Source of the DNA: Thalassotalea sp. LPB0316
GTDB lineage: Bacteria > Pseudomonadota > Gammaproteobacteria > Enterobacterales > Alteromonadaceae
DNA: 64,000 bases
Direction: 5' to 3'
Assembly: GCF_014898095.1 (NCBI RefSeq)
Contig: NZ_CP062946.1
Coordinates: 2,232,001-2,296,000 of the forward strand
Both the position numbers and the translations under genes were made by a program. Below the pieces are notes generated by a model that was not told the origin of the DNA, made no database searches, and saw only the letters and a list, made by a program, of their open reading frames with translations. This document shows positions 8,478 through 17,271 of this stretch, in pieces (position 1 is the stretch's first letter; the number at the start of each line of letters is the position of its first letter).

Positions 8478-9485
8478 ATGACGACAATAGATAATCATAT
8501 CGAAAGCTTGTTAACGCATTGGTGTTTACACAAAAATAAATGCCAATGGGTTTTAGCCACAGTCATCGAAACACAGGGATCGGCATATCGCAAAGCCGGT
8601 GCCATGATGCTGATCAACGACTTAGGGCAGTTTTTTGGTTTGGTTAGTGGGGGCTGTTTAGAATCTGATGTCATGCGGCACGCAAAGCAGTGCTTGGTTA
8701 GTGGTGAAAATAAAATCGTGACCTACGACATGCAGGACGATAGCGACATTAGCTGGCAACTTGGCATTGGCTGTGGTGGTATGGTCAAAGTGTTGCTTCA
8801 ACCACTCCTCGAATCGAATCAATATTTACAGCTTGAGCAGGTACTTAAGCTGTTAAAGCAAGGTTTACCGGTTAATTATCATGTTAACGCTGGCGATAAA
8901 CTTGCCGATAATACAGTGCTCTCAAGCGATTATGATAGTGACGCTAATCGTTTGGTATTTACCTTAGCGCCTCGCGTTAAGCTGATTATTTTTGGTGCAG
9001 GTAGTGATGCCATTCCGTTGGTGAATATGGCAAAACAACTTACTTGGCATGTTAACCTCATCGATTCTAGACCTAGCTATGGCAGAAAAAGTCTATTTGG
9101 CCAGGCTGATAATATTATTAAAGCGAGCTTTACTGAACTTTCAAATCATCCAGAAATACTAGCTGCCGATATTGCTATTATTATGACGCACAACCTCACA
9201 TTAGATGCCAAAGCACTGAGCTTGTGTCAAAGCCTTAATCTAAAATATTGTGGTTTATTAGGCCCGCAGCACAGAACTGAGCGAGTATTGCGAATCGCGA
9301 AAATGACGATAGACGCGCTTACCACGCCATTGTTTAACCCAGTGGGTTTTGATATTGGTGGCGAGTTACCTGAATCGATTGCATTGTCGATGCTAAGTCA
9401 GGCTCATGCTTGTGTACACGGTAAACTTGAATTGGCAAAACAACATAATGTACTGGTAAAAAGAGGCTTTAAAAATGCCGTATAG
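8478..9485 (+). CDS. xdhC: XdhC/CoxI-family molybdenum-enzyme maturation factor
   Basis: XdhC-family proteins bind the molybdenum cofactor and help its sulfuration and insertion into molybdenum hydroxylases. The N-terminal CoxI-type domain has ETQGSAYRKAGAMM (about residues 31-44) and SGGCLESD (about 57-64). The linker has GIGCGG. The C-terminal half is a Rossmann-like domain starting LIIFGAGSDAIPLVNMA (about residue 170) and carrying the MTHN and LLGP-HRTERVL motifs. It is the first gene of a four-gene operon and overlaps the MocA-like gene by 11 bases, so its client is almost certainly the IorAB-type enzyme downstream. Length, 335 residues, is normal. Confidence 0.92.
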   Translation: MTTIDNHIESLLTHWCLHKNKCQWVLATVIETQGSAYRKAGAMMLINDLGQFFGLVSGGCLESDVMRHAKQCLVSGENKIVTYDMQDDSDISWQLGIGCGGMVKVLLQPLLESNQYLQLEQVLKLLKQGLPVNYHVNAGDKLADNTVLSSDYDSDANRLVFTLAPRVKLIIFGAGSDAIPLVNMAKQLTWHVNLIDSRPSYGRKSLFGQADNIIKASFTELSNHPEILAADIAIIMTHNLTLDAKALSLCQSLNLKYCGLLGPQHRTERVLRIAKMTIDALTTPLFNPVGFDIGGELPESIALSMLSQAHACVHGKLELAKQHNVLVKRGFKNAV

Positions 9486-10110
9486 TGCTTTGTTATTTGC
9501 CGCTGGTGCGAGCACGCGATTTTCGGGCCTTAAACAGCTACAAAAGGTTGGCAAAACCACCTTAGTAGAGCATTGTTTTAATGCGCTTAATGGCAGTGAC
9601 ATCGATGATGTCAGGTTGGTGTTGTCAAATCAAAATCGTCATATTCTAGATACGGTGAGTATTGCGTTAAAACAGGTATTAGTCGCGTCGAATGCCAATG
9701 ACGGGTTAAGCTCAAGTATTAGTGATGCGATCAAACAACTGCGCCAAGAAAACAATACCTTAGCTAAGTTTACTTTACCGACAACCTCTCATGTATTAAT
9801 CAGCTTGGCTGACCAAATCAGCTTAACAACCGATGATTTTCAGCGGCTCATCTTAGCTTCAAAAAATAACCCTAACAACATTGTATGTGCCAGCAGTCAG
9901 ATTGGCCTGAGCCCGCCAGTGATTTTTCCTTCGCAATTTTTTAACGCGTTAGCACAACTCACAGGTGATAGCGGCGCTAAGTCAGTATTAATAGATAACA
10001 AACAGCATATTTTACCGGTAACCATCAATAACGCAGCCTGTGATATTGATACCCACGAAGATTTTGCTCAATGGCAGCAACAACAAATACACTTTACAGC
10101 AGCGACTTAA
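9475..10110 (+). CDS. mocA: MocA-like molybdenum cofactor nucleotidyltransferase
   Basis: This 211-residue protein has the nucleotidyltransferase (GT-A) fold of MocA/MobA, which joins CMP or GMP to molybdopterin. The signature LFAAGASTRFSGLKQL (residues 6-21) is a variant of LAAGxSxRMGxxK, and ISLADQISL stands for the LxDQP metal-binding motif. Linkage with xdhC and a xanthine-dehydrogenase-family oxidase suggests synthesis of the molybdopterin cytosine dinucleotide form for that enzyme. Whether it uses CTP or GTP cannot be read from sequence. It overlaps xdhC by 11 bases; iorA follows after 17. Confidence 0.87.
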   Translation: MPYSALLFAAGASTRFSGLKQLQKVGKTTLVEHCFNALNGSDIDDVRLVLSNQNRHILDTVSIALKQVLVASNANDGLSSSISDAIKQLRQENNTLAKFTLPTTSHVLISLADQISLTTDDFQRLILASKNNPNNIVCASSQIGLSPPVIFPSQFFNALAQLTGDSGAKSVLIDNKQHILPVTINNAACDIDTHEDFAQWQQQQIHFTAAT

Positions 10111-10127
10111 CAAGGAGCTAACCGCAT

Positions 10128-10604
10128 ATGATTAAATTCAAGATTAATAATAAGGATGTCACATTAGGTGTTGAGCAAGAAATGCCAATCCTCTATGCCA
10201 TTCGAGATGAATTAAAGTTAACGGGTACCAAGTTTGGTTGTGGGGCTGGTCAGTGCGGTGCGTGTACAGTGCATGTTGATGGTCAAGCGATTCGCTCTTG
10301 TATTACGCCAGTTTCATTTGCTAATGGCAAGCATATCACCACCATTGAGGGGCTTGATAAGAACAACGATCATGAACTTCAGATCACTTGGCGCGAATTT
10401 AACGTACCGCAATGTGGCTACTGTCAGTCAGGGCAAATTATGAATGCAGCGGCTTTGTTATCGCAAAACCCAGCGCCAAGCGATCAAGATATCGATAACG
10501 CAATGCAAGGTAATATTTGTCGTTGTGGTACGTATCCTAGGATCAAAGCGGCGATAAAAAAAGCGGCACAGCTCAAGGCTGATAACAAAGTGAAGGAGGC
10601 GTAA
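10128..10604 (+). CDS. iorA: Molybdenum hydroxylase [2Fe-2S] subunit, IorA type
   Basis: This is the small electron-transfer subunit of a two-subunit molybdenum hydroxylase of the isoquinoline 1-oxidoreductase type. The N-terminal plant-ferredoxin domain has the cluster ligands in GCGAGQCGACTVHVDGQAIRS (about residues 36-57). The C-terminal helical domain has the second set in QCGYCQSGQ (about 96-104) and NICRCGTYPRI (about 127-137). Both [2Fe-2S] sites are complete. At 158 residues it matches the family. AAGGAGC lies upstream of the ATG, and iorB starts two bases after the stop. No FAD subunit is present, so electrons should go to a cytochrome or quinone. Confidence 0.93.
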   Translation: MIKFKINNKDVTLGVEQEMPILYAIRDELKLTGTKFGCGAGQCGACTVHVDGQAIRSCITPVSFANGKHITTIEGLDKNNDHELQITWREFNVPQCGYCQSGQIMNAAALLSQNPAPSDQDIDNAMQGNICRCGTYPRIKAAIKKAAQLKADNKVKEA

Positions 10605-10606
10605 TC

Positions 10607-12901
10607 ATGGAGCAGGTAAAAGCATCGCAAAATGTTGTGGTCAATGTCAGTCGCCGCCGGTTTATTCAAGGGTTGGGCTTAGGCTCTAGCGCATTGGTTT
10701 TGGGCTTGTCGTTACCAGGCTTTTCGGCACTTGCGAGTGGTCAAACAGCGACAGAAAAGGCCGAGCACGCACTTAACTTTTTTGTCGCAATTGATAACGA
10801 TGGTACTACATCTATTGTTTGTCATCGCGCTGAAATGGGCCAAGGGATCCACACCTCAATTCCTCAAATGATCGCCGATGAACTCGAAGCCGATTGGGCA
10901 CAAGTTGTTATGGTGCAAGGCAAAGCTGATAAACGCTATGGCTCGCAGGGCACTGCCGGGTCAACGTCTATTCGAAATCAATATATTCAAATGCGCCAGA
11001 TTGGCGCGAGTGCTCGGCAAATGCTTGAGCAAGCGGCGGCAAATAAGTGGCAGGTGCCGTTGGCAAAAGTGAGCGCTGAAAATCATCGAGTGAAAAACTT
11101 GGTGACTGGTGAAAGTATCGGGTTTGGCGCACTCGCGATGGCGGCTAGTGCTCTTGAGGCACCTAAAACTGAAGCGATTAAATTAAAATCACCTGAGCAA
11201 TTTCGTTATATCGGTAAATCGGTCAAGCTGTTTAATATTGACGACATCGCCGCTGGTAAAGCGATTTATGCCCAAGATATCCAACTCCCTGATATGTTGA
11301 TTGCCAGTATCGCTAGACCACCTGTAGTGGGTGGTAAGGTGAAGTCTTTTGATGCTAGTAAAGCGCTAAAAGTAAAGGGTGTAGTTGATGTCATTCAACT
11401 TAAAGATCGCAACATGCCAGTGAGCGTGCTTCCTTTGTCGGGCGTTGCCGTGTTAGCGACTAATACTTGGGCAGCTCACCAAGGTCGTAAACAGTTAATT
11501 ATCGAATGGGACCACGGGGATAACGCTAGCCATAATACGAAGCAGTATCAACAAGAGCTGATTGATAAAGTGAATGCCAAGGGTATTTCAATTAGGCAAA
11601 AAGGCGATGTCTATCAACATAAATATGATGATAAACGAACGGTTGAAGCGACTTATAGTGTGCCTTATATCAACCATTCACCCATGGAAACACCAAGCGC
11701 AACAGCTGTGGTTACTGGCTCGGGTGACAATACCCAATGCGTCGTTTGGGCGGGAACTCAAAACCCGCAATGGGCGCAGTCAGTTGTTGCGGCAGAGCTT
11801 GGCTTACGTGAAGATAAGCTAGAAAATGTTGAGATTAACCTGACCTTGATGGGCGGGGCTTTTGGTCGTAAATCAAAGGCCGACTTTATTGTTGAGGCCG
11901 TTGAGCTCTCACAAAAGGTTAAGCGCCCCGTAAAAGTTGTTTGGACGCGTGAAGACGATATTCAGCACGGTTTTTATCATTCTATATCTGCTAATTACCT
12001 AAAAGCTGAGCTAACGGCTGACAACAAAGCTGATTTTTGGTTGCAGCGCGTGACTTACCCACCTATTGGTTGGTTATTTAACGATAAACAGGACAAACCA
12101 AGCCATCGAGATTTATCACTAGGGTTTGGCGACATTCCATTTGAGTTGAATAACTTAATGTGTGAAACCCAAACGGTAACGACTCATATTCGCACCGGTT
12201 GGGTGCGTTCTGTTGCCTGTATTAACAATGGCTTTGCTTTGGGGTCATTTGTTGATGAGCTCGCGGTCAAAGCCAATATTCCGACAAGACAAATGTGGCT
12301 GAACTTACTTGGTTCGGATCGCCACATTGATGAATTGAAAGACGAAGGTTTTGATTACAGTAACTACGGCATGGATTATTCGACCCATCCTATTGATGTT
12401 AAACGAATGAAGTCGCTAATAAATTTGATTAGTGATAAAGCTCAAGTGGAAGAAAAATTACCTGAAAATCAGGGCTGGGGCATTAGCTTTTTACGTAGTT
12501 TCGGCTCTTATGTTGCAGCTGCAACCAAAGTAGAGGTGACTAATAACACAGTAAAAGTGCTAGAGATGCATACTGCGATTGACTGTGGTGTTGCGGTAAC
12601 ACCTGATCGGGTTAAGTCGCAAATGGAAGGCGCGATGATTTTTGGCTTATCGATCACCTTAATGGGTGAGATTACGACCAAAGACGGTAAAGTGGAGCAG
12701 TCAAACTTCCACGACTCACCTGTAACGCGTATGCATCAATCACCACCGATGTTTGTTCATATTGTTGAGTCCAATGAACCTCCAGGTGGTGTCGGTGAGC
12801 CAGGTGTTCCGCCAATTATTCCAAGTATTACTAATGCGATTTACCACGCGTGTGGTAAGCGGATAAGGCACTTACCCGTTAATAAAACGATGTCGGTATA
12901 A
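10607..12901 (+). CDS. iorB: Molybdenum hydroxylase catalytic subunit, IorB type (Tat-exported)
   Basis: The large subunit binds molybdopterin and hydroxylates an aldehyde or N-heterocyclic substrate; the true substrate is unknown. A twin-arginine signal, SRRRFIQGLGLGSSALVLGL, sits at residues 14-33, so the folded heterodimer is probably carried to the periplasm with the cofactor in place. Family motifs follow in order: EMGQGIHTSIPQM and STSIRNQY near the N-terminus, HSPMETPSATA in the middle, LMGGAFGRKSKADF around residue 420, and GVGEPGVPPIIPS near the C-terminus with the catalytic glutamate. The 764 residues fit a full-length single-chain IorB. It ends the xdhC operon; an IS3 element lies 76 bases downstream. 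Confidence 0.92.
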   Translation: MEQVKASQNVVVNVSRRRFIQGLGLGSSALVLGLSLPGFSALASGQTATEKAEHALNFFVAIDNDGTTSIVCHRAEMGQGIHTSIPQMIADELEADWAQVVMVQGKADKRYGSQGTAGSTSIRNQYIQMRQIGASARQMLEQAAANKWQVPLAKVSAENHRVKNLVTGESIGFGALAMAASALEAPKTEAIKLKSPEQFRYIGKSVKLFNIDDIAAGKAIYAQDIQLPDMLIASIARPPVVGGKVKSFDASKALKVKGVVDVIQLKDRNMPVSVLPLSGVAVLATNTWAAHQGRKQLIIEWDHGDNASHNTKQYQQELIDKVNAKGISIRQKGDVYQHKYDDKRTVEATYSVPYINHSPMETPSATAVVTGSGDNTQCVVWAGTQNPQWAQSVVAAELGLREDKLENVEINLTLMGGAFGRKSKADFIVEAVELSQKVKRPVKVVWTREDDIQHGFYHSISANYLKAELTADNKADFWLQRVTYPPIGWLFNDKQDKPSHRDLSLGFGDIPFELNNLMCETQTVTTHIRTGWVRSVACINNGFALGSFVDELAVKANIPTRQMWLNLLGSDRHIDELKDEGFDYSNYGMDYSTHPIDVKRMKSLINLISDKAQVEEKLPENQGWGISFLRSFGSYVAAATKVEVTNNTVKVLEMHTAIDCGVAVTPDRVKSQMEGAMIFGLSITLMGEITTKDGKVEQSNFHDSPVTRMHQSPPMFVHIVESNEPPGGVGEPGVPPIIPSITNAIYHACGKRIRHLPVNKTMSV

Positions 12902-13021
12902 GGCGCTAAGGTTAAGGCTGAAAGGCTATAAAGCGGTAACGCTCGAGGGTGGTAAGGTTTTAGGGTTATAAGTAGAGTGACCCCGTTTTAGTGGACACCT
13001 TTTTAAATTTAATATTTAGAG

Positions 13022-13363
13022 GTGTCTATGCGATACAAATCTCGAAAACAATACAGTGAATGCTATAAGATGGATGTTGTAAGACAATCTGTTGAAAGCA
13101 TTGAAACTCTCCCAGAGTTTGCCAAGCGAGTTGGCATAAATGTTCACATGATACAGCGGTGGCGTAAAAAATACCTTTCATCAGATCCAATAGTTCCAGT
13201 GGAGTTAAAAAAATTGAAAGGTCCTGATAAAAGCTACAAACAACTTGAAAAAGAAAATGAACGTTTAAAGAAACAACTTGAACGTGCGAATGAAGATATT
13301 GAAATCCTAAAAAAGGCGGAAGAGTTCTTCAAGGAAAAACGGCAGAAAAATTCGAGTTCATAG
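13022..13363 (+). CDS. IS3-family transposase OrfA
   Basis: OrfA is the DNA-binding half of the transposase. Residues 1-60 form a helix-turn-helix (YKMDVVRQSVESIETLPEFAKRVG, then IQRWRKKYL). Residues 75-105 form a leucine-zipper-like coiled coil (YKQLEKENERLKKQLERANE). It is read alone as a regulator, or joined to OrfB by a -1 frameshift at AAAAAAG (13309-13315). The 113-residue length is usual for the family. Confidence 0.93.
   Translation: MSMRYKSRKQYSECYKMDVVRQSVESIETLPEFAKRVGINVHMIQRWRKKYLSSDPIVPVELKKLKGPDKSYKQLEKENERLKKQLERANEDIEILKKAEEFFKEKRQKNSSS
13309..13315 (+). other. Probable -1 programmed frameshift site of the IS3 element
   Basis: A AAA AAG stands in the OrfA reading frame. After a -1 slip the frame stays open through KFEFIEQIRTPGDTLHLCKL into OrfB. 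This is the standard way IS3 elements make the OrfAB fusion transposase. Confidence 0.75.
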
Positions 13364-13395
13364 AGCAAATTCGAACGCCTGGAGATACTCTTCAC

Positions 13396-14202
13396 TTGTG
13401 TAAACTGCTAGATGTATCAAGCTCTGGTTTTTATGCGTACTTTAAGCGTGGCACATCGAAAAGAGATGCAAGCAACGCTGAGTTATTACGTGCAATAGAC
13501 AAGATAATTCAAATATCTGAAGGGGCATTTGGCTACCGGCAGATTCATGAGCAATTACTTGCTGAAGGCTATCAAGCAAGCCCTAATAGGGTTCAACGCC
13601 TATTACAGGCACAGCACTATCGTGCTGTTATGTCTCGAAAACAAAAGCGCTACCCTAAGGTTAGCCGTATTAACACACGGCCCAATTTATTAAACCGAGA
13701 GTTTTTACCTAAATCAGTAAATCAAGTTTGGGCGACGGATATTACGCAAGTTTATTGTCGTGAAGGTTGGCTGTATGTTTGCGTCATTATCGATTTATAT
13801 TCTCGAGCTGTGCTTGGTTACAGTCAAGGGCGCGCAGCAACTTCGGATTTAGTTAAAAAGGCGTATTTGAATGCAAAGCGTTTTAGTAAGCTCAGTAACT
13901 TAAATGGTGTTCTTTGTCATTCAGACCAAGGCTCTCAATATAAAAGTGACTTGATCGTTCGGTGGCTAAATGCTCAAGGTGCTATAATTAGTATGTCTCG
14001 TAAGGGAAACTGTTGGGATAATGCTTGTGTTGAAAGCTTTTTCTCACTCATGAAACAACAATGGCTACACCCACAAGGGGTACAGCCATTGAAATACATG
14101 AGTCAAAGGGTTACGGGTTATATTGAAAATATTTATAACCGATTTAGAGTGCATGGCACTCATGGAGAAGTACCATTAGCTCGATACTTACGAGCAAGTT
14201 AA
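13396..14202 (+). CDS. IS3-family transposase OrfB (DDE integrase domain)
   Basis: OrfB supplies the catalytic rve integrase core. An N-terminal HTH_21 domain (ISEGAFGYRQIHEQLLAEGYQASPNRVQRLL, quoted here only by its ends) is followed by the three catalytic acids: Asp in WATDITQVY, Asp in HSDQGSQY, and Glu in NACVESFFSLMK, with the D-D-E spacing of retroviral-type integrases. The listed TTG start is only the longest frame; translation probably comes from the OrfA frameshift, which extends the open frame upstream to about 13316. All catalytic residues are present, so the copy may still be active. Confidence 0.92.
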   Translation: MCKLLDVSSSGFYAYFKRGTSKRDASNAELLRAIDKIIQISEGAFGYRQIHEQLLAEGYQASPNRVQRLLQAQHYRAVMSRKQKRYPKVSRINTRPNLLNREFLPKSVNQVWATDITQVYCREGWLYVCVIIDLYSRAVLGYSQGRAATSDLVKKAYLNAKRFSKLSNLNGVLCHSDQGSQYKSDLIVRWLNAQGAIISMSRKGNCWDNACVESFFSLMKQQWLHPQGVQPLKYMSQRVTGYIENIYNRFRVHGTHGEVPLARYLRAS

Positions 14203-14251
14203 ATGTGTCCATTATTATGGGGTCACACCAAAGGTGGTAAGGTTTTGAAGT

Positions 14252-14374
14252 GTCATACCCATTAATAAGTGTCGTCATCCCCATTAATAAGAGTCGTCAT
14301 ACCCGAGCAGTCGGGTATCTCTTTTTGGCGCGAATAACCATGAGATTCCGGCCTAAACCACCGCCGGAATGACG
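14252..14374. repeat. Dispersed two-hairpin repeat, copy B, with two 22-bp tandem units
   Basis: Two 22-bp units begin at 14252 and 14274, each starting GTCAT(A/C)CCC and followed by ATTAATAAG. They lead into the full element at 14295-14374. Its ends are CGTCAT and ATGACG. The left hairpin is ATACCCGA facing TCGGGTAT; the right hairpin is ATTCCGGC facing GCCGGAAT. The layout is the same as at 1479-1650. Confidence 0.78.
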
Positions 14375-14400
14375 AGCTGGGGGCACTAATTCGGAACTAG

Positions 14401-14490
14401 AGTCTAGCCATTAGGAAGTGGCGTCATGCCCATTAAGAAGTGACGCCATACCCGTTAAGACATATCGTCATACCCGAGCAGTCGGGTATC
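14401..14490. repeat. Partial copy C: three 22-bp units plus the left hairpin
   Basis: Units start at 14401 (degenerate), 14423 and 14445, and the next at 14467 continues into the ATACCCGA-TCGGGTAT hairpin. The right half of the element is missing. It stops 20 bases before the DUF2750 stop codon. Confidence 0.7.
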
Positions 14491-14510
14491 TCTCGAGTTA
14501 GCCCAAAAAC

Positions 14511-14864
14511 CTAAAGCGTTTCTATTTCTGCAACCTTTTGCGAAAACTCATCGAGACCTAACTCTTCGCAATCATTATCGTCGGCCCAATTAATACCGAT
14601 AATAATGTTGTCGGCACTTAAGTCTTCCACCCAAAACTCTAACCATTGGCTTACCGTAATAGCTGAAGGTTGATAACTTGCCCACTCATCAATGCAATGG
14701 GCTTGAGCTAATGCTTGGCTCGACCACAGTGGCATTACGTCGGTATTTTCAAAGTGAACAGAGTCAAGAATGACCCAATCTTCAGATGCTGGCTCACAAA
14801 GAGCCCAAAATTTTTGCTCTGGTTTTACTTGGTTTAAAAATTCGCTAAGTGTGGCTTCGTTCAT
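14511..14864 (-). CDS. DUF2750 protein
   Basis: This is a small cytoplasmic protein of 117 residues that matches DUF2750 by its overall pattern: an N-terminal helix, WALCEPASEDWVIL, MPLWSSQALAQAHC, and an acidic C-terminal half with WLEFWVEDLSADNIIIGINW. The whole chain is acidic and rich in tryptophan. The function of the family is unknown. It lies alone, with the repeat cluster downstream and about 120 bases of apparently empty sequence upstream. Confidence 0.82.
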   Translation of the reverse strand: MNEATLSEFLNQVKPEQKFWALCEPASEDWVILDSVHFENTDVMPLWSSQALAQAHCIDEWASYQPSAITVSQWLEFWVEDLSADNIIIGINWADDNDCEELGLDEFSQKVAEIETL

Positions 14865-14983
14865 GCGTTTGCCTAAAAAGTAAGAAATAAAATTGGCGCT
14901 ATTATAGCGATTGTTGGCCTAACTTTCTTATAATTTATTTTACGCGATATTAATGCCGTTTTAGCTTGAGAGAGACTACTTAC

Positions 14984-15358
14984 TTAGCAGTTGATGTCTT
15001 GGCCTTGCTGATGTTGACTTATTACTTCGCTGATGAATAACGCAATGTTGTCATTTACTATATTTTTCTTTTTAAACCGAATACAGCCTTTACCGCAATC
15101 TAATCCAGCGAGTAGGGGGGTACTGTTGGGGATCTTGTCAATATTACCAACATATAAACCAACAAAGTGCTTTTGCGCGTTTAAATGAAAGATGAATTTA
15201 TCACCCTCATGGTAGCCGAGCATTTTGTAATTGATTGATTCTTGGAGTTGTTGTGGGTGATTGAGAATAAGTTGGCGCAGAGCTAATAATGTTGCTTTGC
15301 GCCAATCGTTATCAAGCTTGGTTAGGTATTGCTCAGGCGAGCTTGCTTGATATTGCAT
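14984..15358 (-). CDS. DUF1801 (YdhG-like) protein
   Basis: This is a 124-residue protein with the DUF1801 pattern: YLTKLDNDWRKATLLALRQLI, then SINYKMLGYHEGDKFIFHLNAQKHFVGLYV (quoted in part), and CIRFKKKN near the C-terminus. DUF1801 folds resemble the iron-chaperone frataxin-like YdhG group, but the role is not established. The start codon overlaps the DUF1244 stop by one base (TAATG), so the two genes are translationally coupled and follow csiV in the same direction. Confidence 0.82.
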   Translation of the reverse strand: MQYQASSPEQYLTKLDNDWRKATLLALRQLILNHPQQLQESINYKMLGYHEGDKFIFHLNAQKHFVGLYVGNIDKIPNSTPLLAGLDCGKGCIRFKKKNIVNDNIALFISEVISQHQQGQDINC

Positions 15359-15651
15359 TATTTGTTTGGATTGAGCTCGTTAAACTTAGCTAATTGCTCT
15401 GGTGTTGCTGGTAACTGGTATTTTTCTTTCCACTCGCTATATGGCATACCGTAAACTTGTTCGCGGGCGGTCTCAATATCTACTTCAACACCGAGTTTTT
15501 CAGCCTCTGCTACTGTCCATTTTGAAAAACAGTTACGACAAAATCCCGCGAGGTTCATCAGCTCGATGTTTTGTACATCTTTACGGTTATCTAGGTGTGC
15601 AAGCAACCTTCTAAAAACGGCTGCTTGGATCTCGATTTCTTTATCCATCAT
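15358..15651 (-). CDS. DUF1244 protein
   Basis: This is a short helical protein of about 97 residues matching DUF1244. Its core is AAVFRRLLAHLDNRKDVQNI, then LAGFCRNCFSKW with a CxxC pair, and VYGMPYSEWKEKYQ. The role is unknown. A longer frame opens at 15690, but that start lies inside csiV, whereas the ATGs at 15651 and 15648 follow a GAGAAGAAG stretch and fit the family's usual start (MDKE). The stop overlaps the next start by one base. Context: csiV-DUF1244-DUF1801. Confidence 0.85.
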   Translation of the reverse strand: MMDKEIEIQAAVFRRLLAHLDNRKDVQNIELMNLAGFCRNCFSKWTVAEAEKLGVEVDIETAREQVYGMPYSEWKEKYQLPATPEQLAKFNELNPNK

Positions 15652-15673
15652 ATTCTTCTTCTCATTGTTGTCG

Positions 15674-17182
15674 TTATTGGTTGGCATCAAAGGGTTTTGT
15701 CGGTACTTTATAACGTCTAATTTGTACTATCATACCCATGTATGGGTGATCAAAATAATGCACTTCCTGTGAGATAACCCGTCGATTTTGTGAAAAGCGA
15801 ATGGCTTCAATTTTACTTTCTGGCGTTGTTAACAGCGCGGTTTCGTGCTCAGCTAGACTTTTGTTCGCAATATTAAATTCTGCGGTAATGTACAAGTAAT
15901 GATTAAGATGAACATTAAACAAGCCGTCGATTGTCCAATCAACATCAGGTGCAACAGGCATGACGAGTTGCTTGTTATCTACCTCATCTTCTGCAGCTAG
16001 CGTTTGATTAGTATCTGCAAGCGCCTGCTGTGCTGAAATATCGCCGCGCTTAAGCGTATCAATGATAGTACTAAAAGGATGAGTTATAGCTGCGGTAACG
16101 TCTTGCTCACGTACTAGGTTATTTTGCTCGCCTTCAATTAGCTGATTTTCTTGCGCCAAAGTGAGTGCAAGTGCCAGTGCTTCACGCTCTTGAACTGCTT
16201 GTTGATAGGCTTGCATCGCTTGTTCGTGGGCGTATTTTAAGTTCTCGCCAGCAAAAAGTCGCATCGGGCGTGAGCGGCGCTTGCTCACCGCCGGTTGTCG
16301 CCAACCAAGGTGCATTAGCGGTTTAAAGTTTTTACTGCGTCTTAATTGAACCACAATATCGTGTAGCTCAAGTGAGTCGTCGTTGAGTAAATATGGCTGC
16401 TGGCTATAGATATCTTGGTAGCGCAAAATTTTACTTGGCATTACATCGAGGGCGAAATAGTCTGGATCAAACTTACTATTTGCTTGTTTTAATTGAGCGA
16501 TGACTTCATCAGAGAGCAAACAAACCTCTTGGGGTAAACTAAAGTCATAGCTAAATTGCTGGGCGTCAAAATATGCTTGCGCTTGAGCCACTTGCGTTTG
16601 AAGTTGCGCTTGCTCCTCAGGCGTTAAACTCGAAACAAAGACTTCTTCACCATCGCTAGGTGCTACGCCAACTAAGCTTAACGGTGAGTTTTCTTGAGCA
16701 AATAAATCATCAATCGACTCAACAGCTTGGTAGCCTTCGGTACTCAGGCCTGATGATAAGTTAACGTTATCAATTGAAGAGTCGATAAATTGTTGATCGC
16801 GCTGTTGAAAATCAAACACCTCATCGGCACTTAATTCGCGCTGATCAATGTCTTCAAGATTTAAAACGCTAAACTCGGTGGTTAGTATCGACTGGCTTTC
16901 AATAAGTGGTGCAGGGTAATTGTCACCGCATACCGGCACCAAGGCTTTAACCGCTGTTAAATCTGGGTTGATATGCGGGGTTAGCAAATCACGCGGACGG
17001 TTGAGCTTTACCGGTGGTAGCTCAATAGCAAAGTCTTCTTTTAAGGCTGATTTATCACCAAGCTGTGAAAATAAGATCACTTCTATTTCAAACCAGCGCT
17101 GCTTTGCCTGTTGAGCAATTGCATTTGGCGCAAAACTTAAGGCACCAATAAGGGCAAAACTAAGTGACTGAGTTAACTTCAT
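15674..17182 (-). CDS. csiV: CsiV-family peptidoglycan-binding periplasmic protein
   Basis: CsiV was described in Vibrio cholerae as an activator of the LpoA-PBP1A peptidoglycan synthase, acting in the periplasm. This copy has a signal peptide (cleavage near AIAQQA, residues 22-27). The family's N-terminal block is RWFEIEVILFSQ (residues 29-40), and the C-terminal block runs HLNHYLYITAEFNI to SQEVHYFDHPYMGMIVQIRRY. Between them lies a long acidic, Gln/Ala-rich section that makes the 502-residue protein larger than usual. As in Vibrio, it is placed directly downstream of mfd. Confidence 0.85.
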   Translation of the reverse strand: MKLTQSLSFALIGALSFAPNAIAQQAKQRWFEIEVILFSQLGDKSALKEDFAIELPPVKLNRPRDLLTPHINPDLTAVKALVPVCGDNYPAPLIESQSILTTEFSVLNLEDIDQRELSADEVFDFQQRDQQFIDSSIDNVNLSSGLSTEGYQAVESIDDLFAQENSPLSLVGVAPSDGEEVFVSSLTPEEQAQLQTQVAQAQAYFDAQQFSYDFSLPQEVCLLSDEVIAQLKQANSKFDPDYFALDVMPSKILRYQDIYSQQPYLLNDDSLELHDIVVQLRRSKNFKPLMHLGWRQPAVSKRRSRPMRLFAGENLKYAHEQAMQAYQQAVQEREALALALTLAQENQLIEGEQNNLVREQDVTAAITHPFSTIIDTLKRGDISAQQALADTNQTLAAEDEVDNKQLVMPVAPDVDWTIDGLFNVHLNHYLYITAEFNIANKSLAEHETALLTTPESKIEAIRFSQNRRVISQEVHYFDHPYMGMIVQIRRYKVPTKPFDANQ

Positions 17183-17271
17183 TTATCATCCATTTAAACG
17201 CGTGTAGCTTAATAGTGTTTGATAATAACAAATATTTATCAAACACTTCGACTGATATTTTTTATTCCCGT

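Larger units (their letters stand above)
12977..14226 (+). mobile_element. IS3-family insertion sequence, complete
   Basis: The element is about 1.25 kb and bounded by imperfect inverted ends. The left end reads GTGACCCCGTTTTAGTGGAC; the right end, reversed, reads GTGACCCCATAATAATGGAC. Inside are orfA and a -1 frame orfB with a slippery A6G between them, as IS3 elements have. No convincing 3-4 bp target duplication is seen. The 14-base string GGTGGTAAGGTTTT occurs on both sides (12948-12961 and 14233-14246) but is not flush with the ends. Confidence 0.93.
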
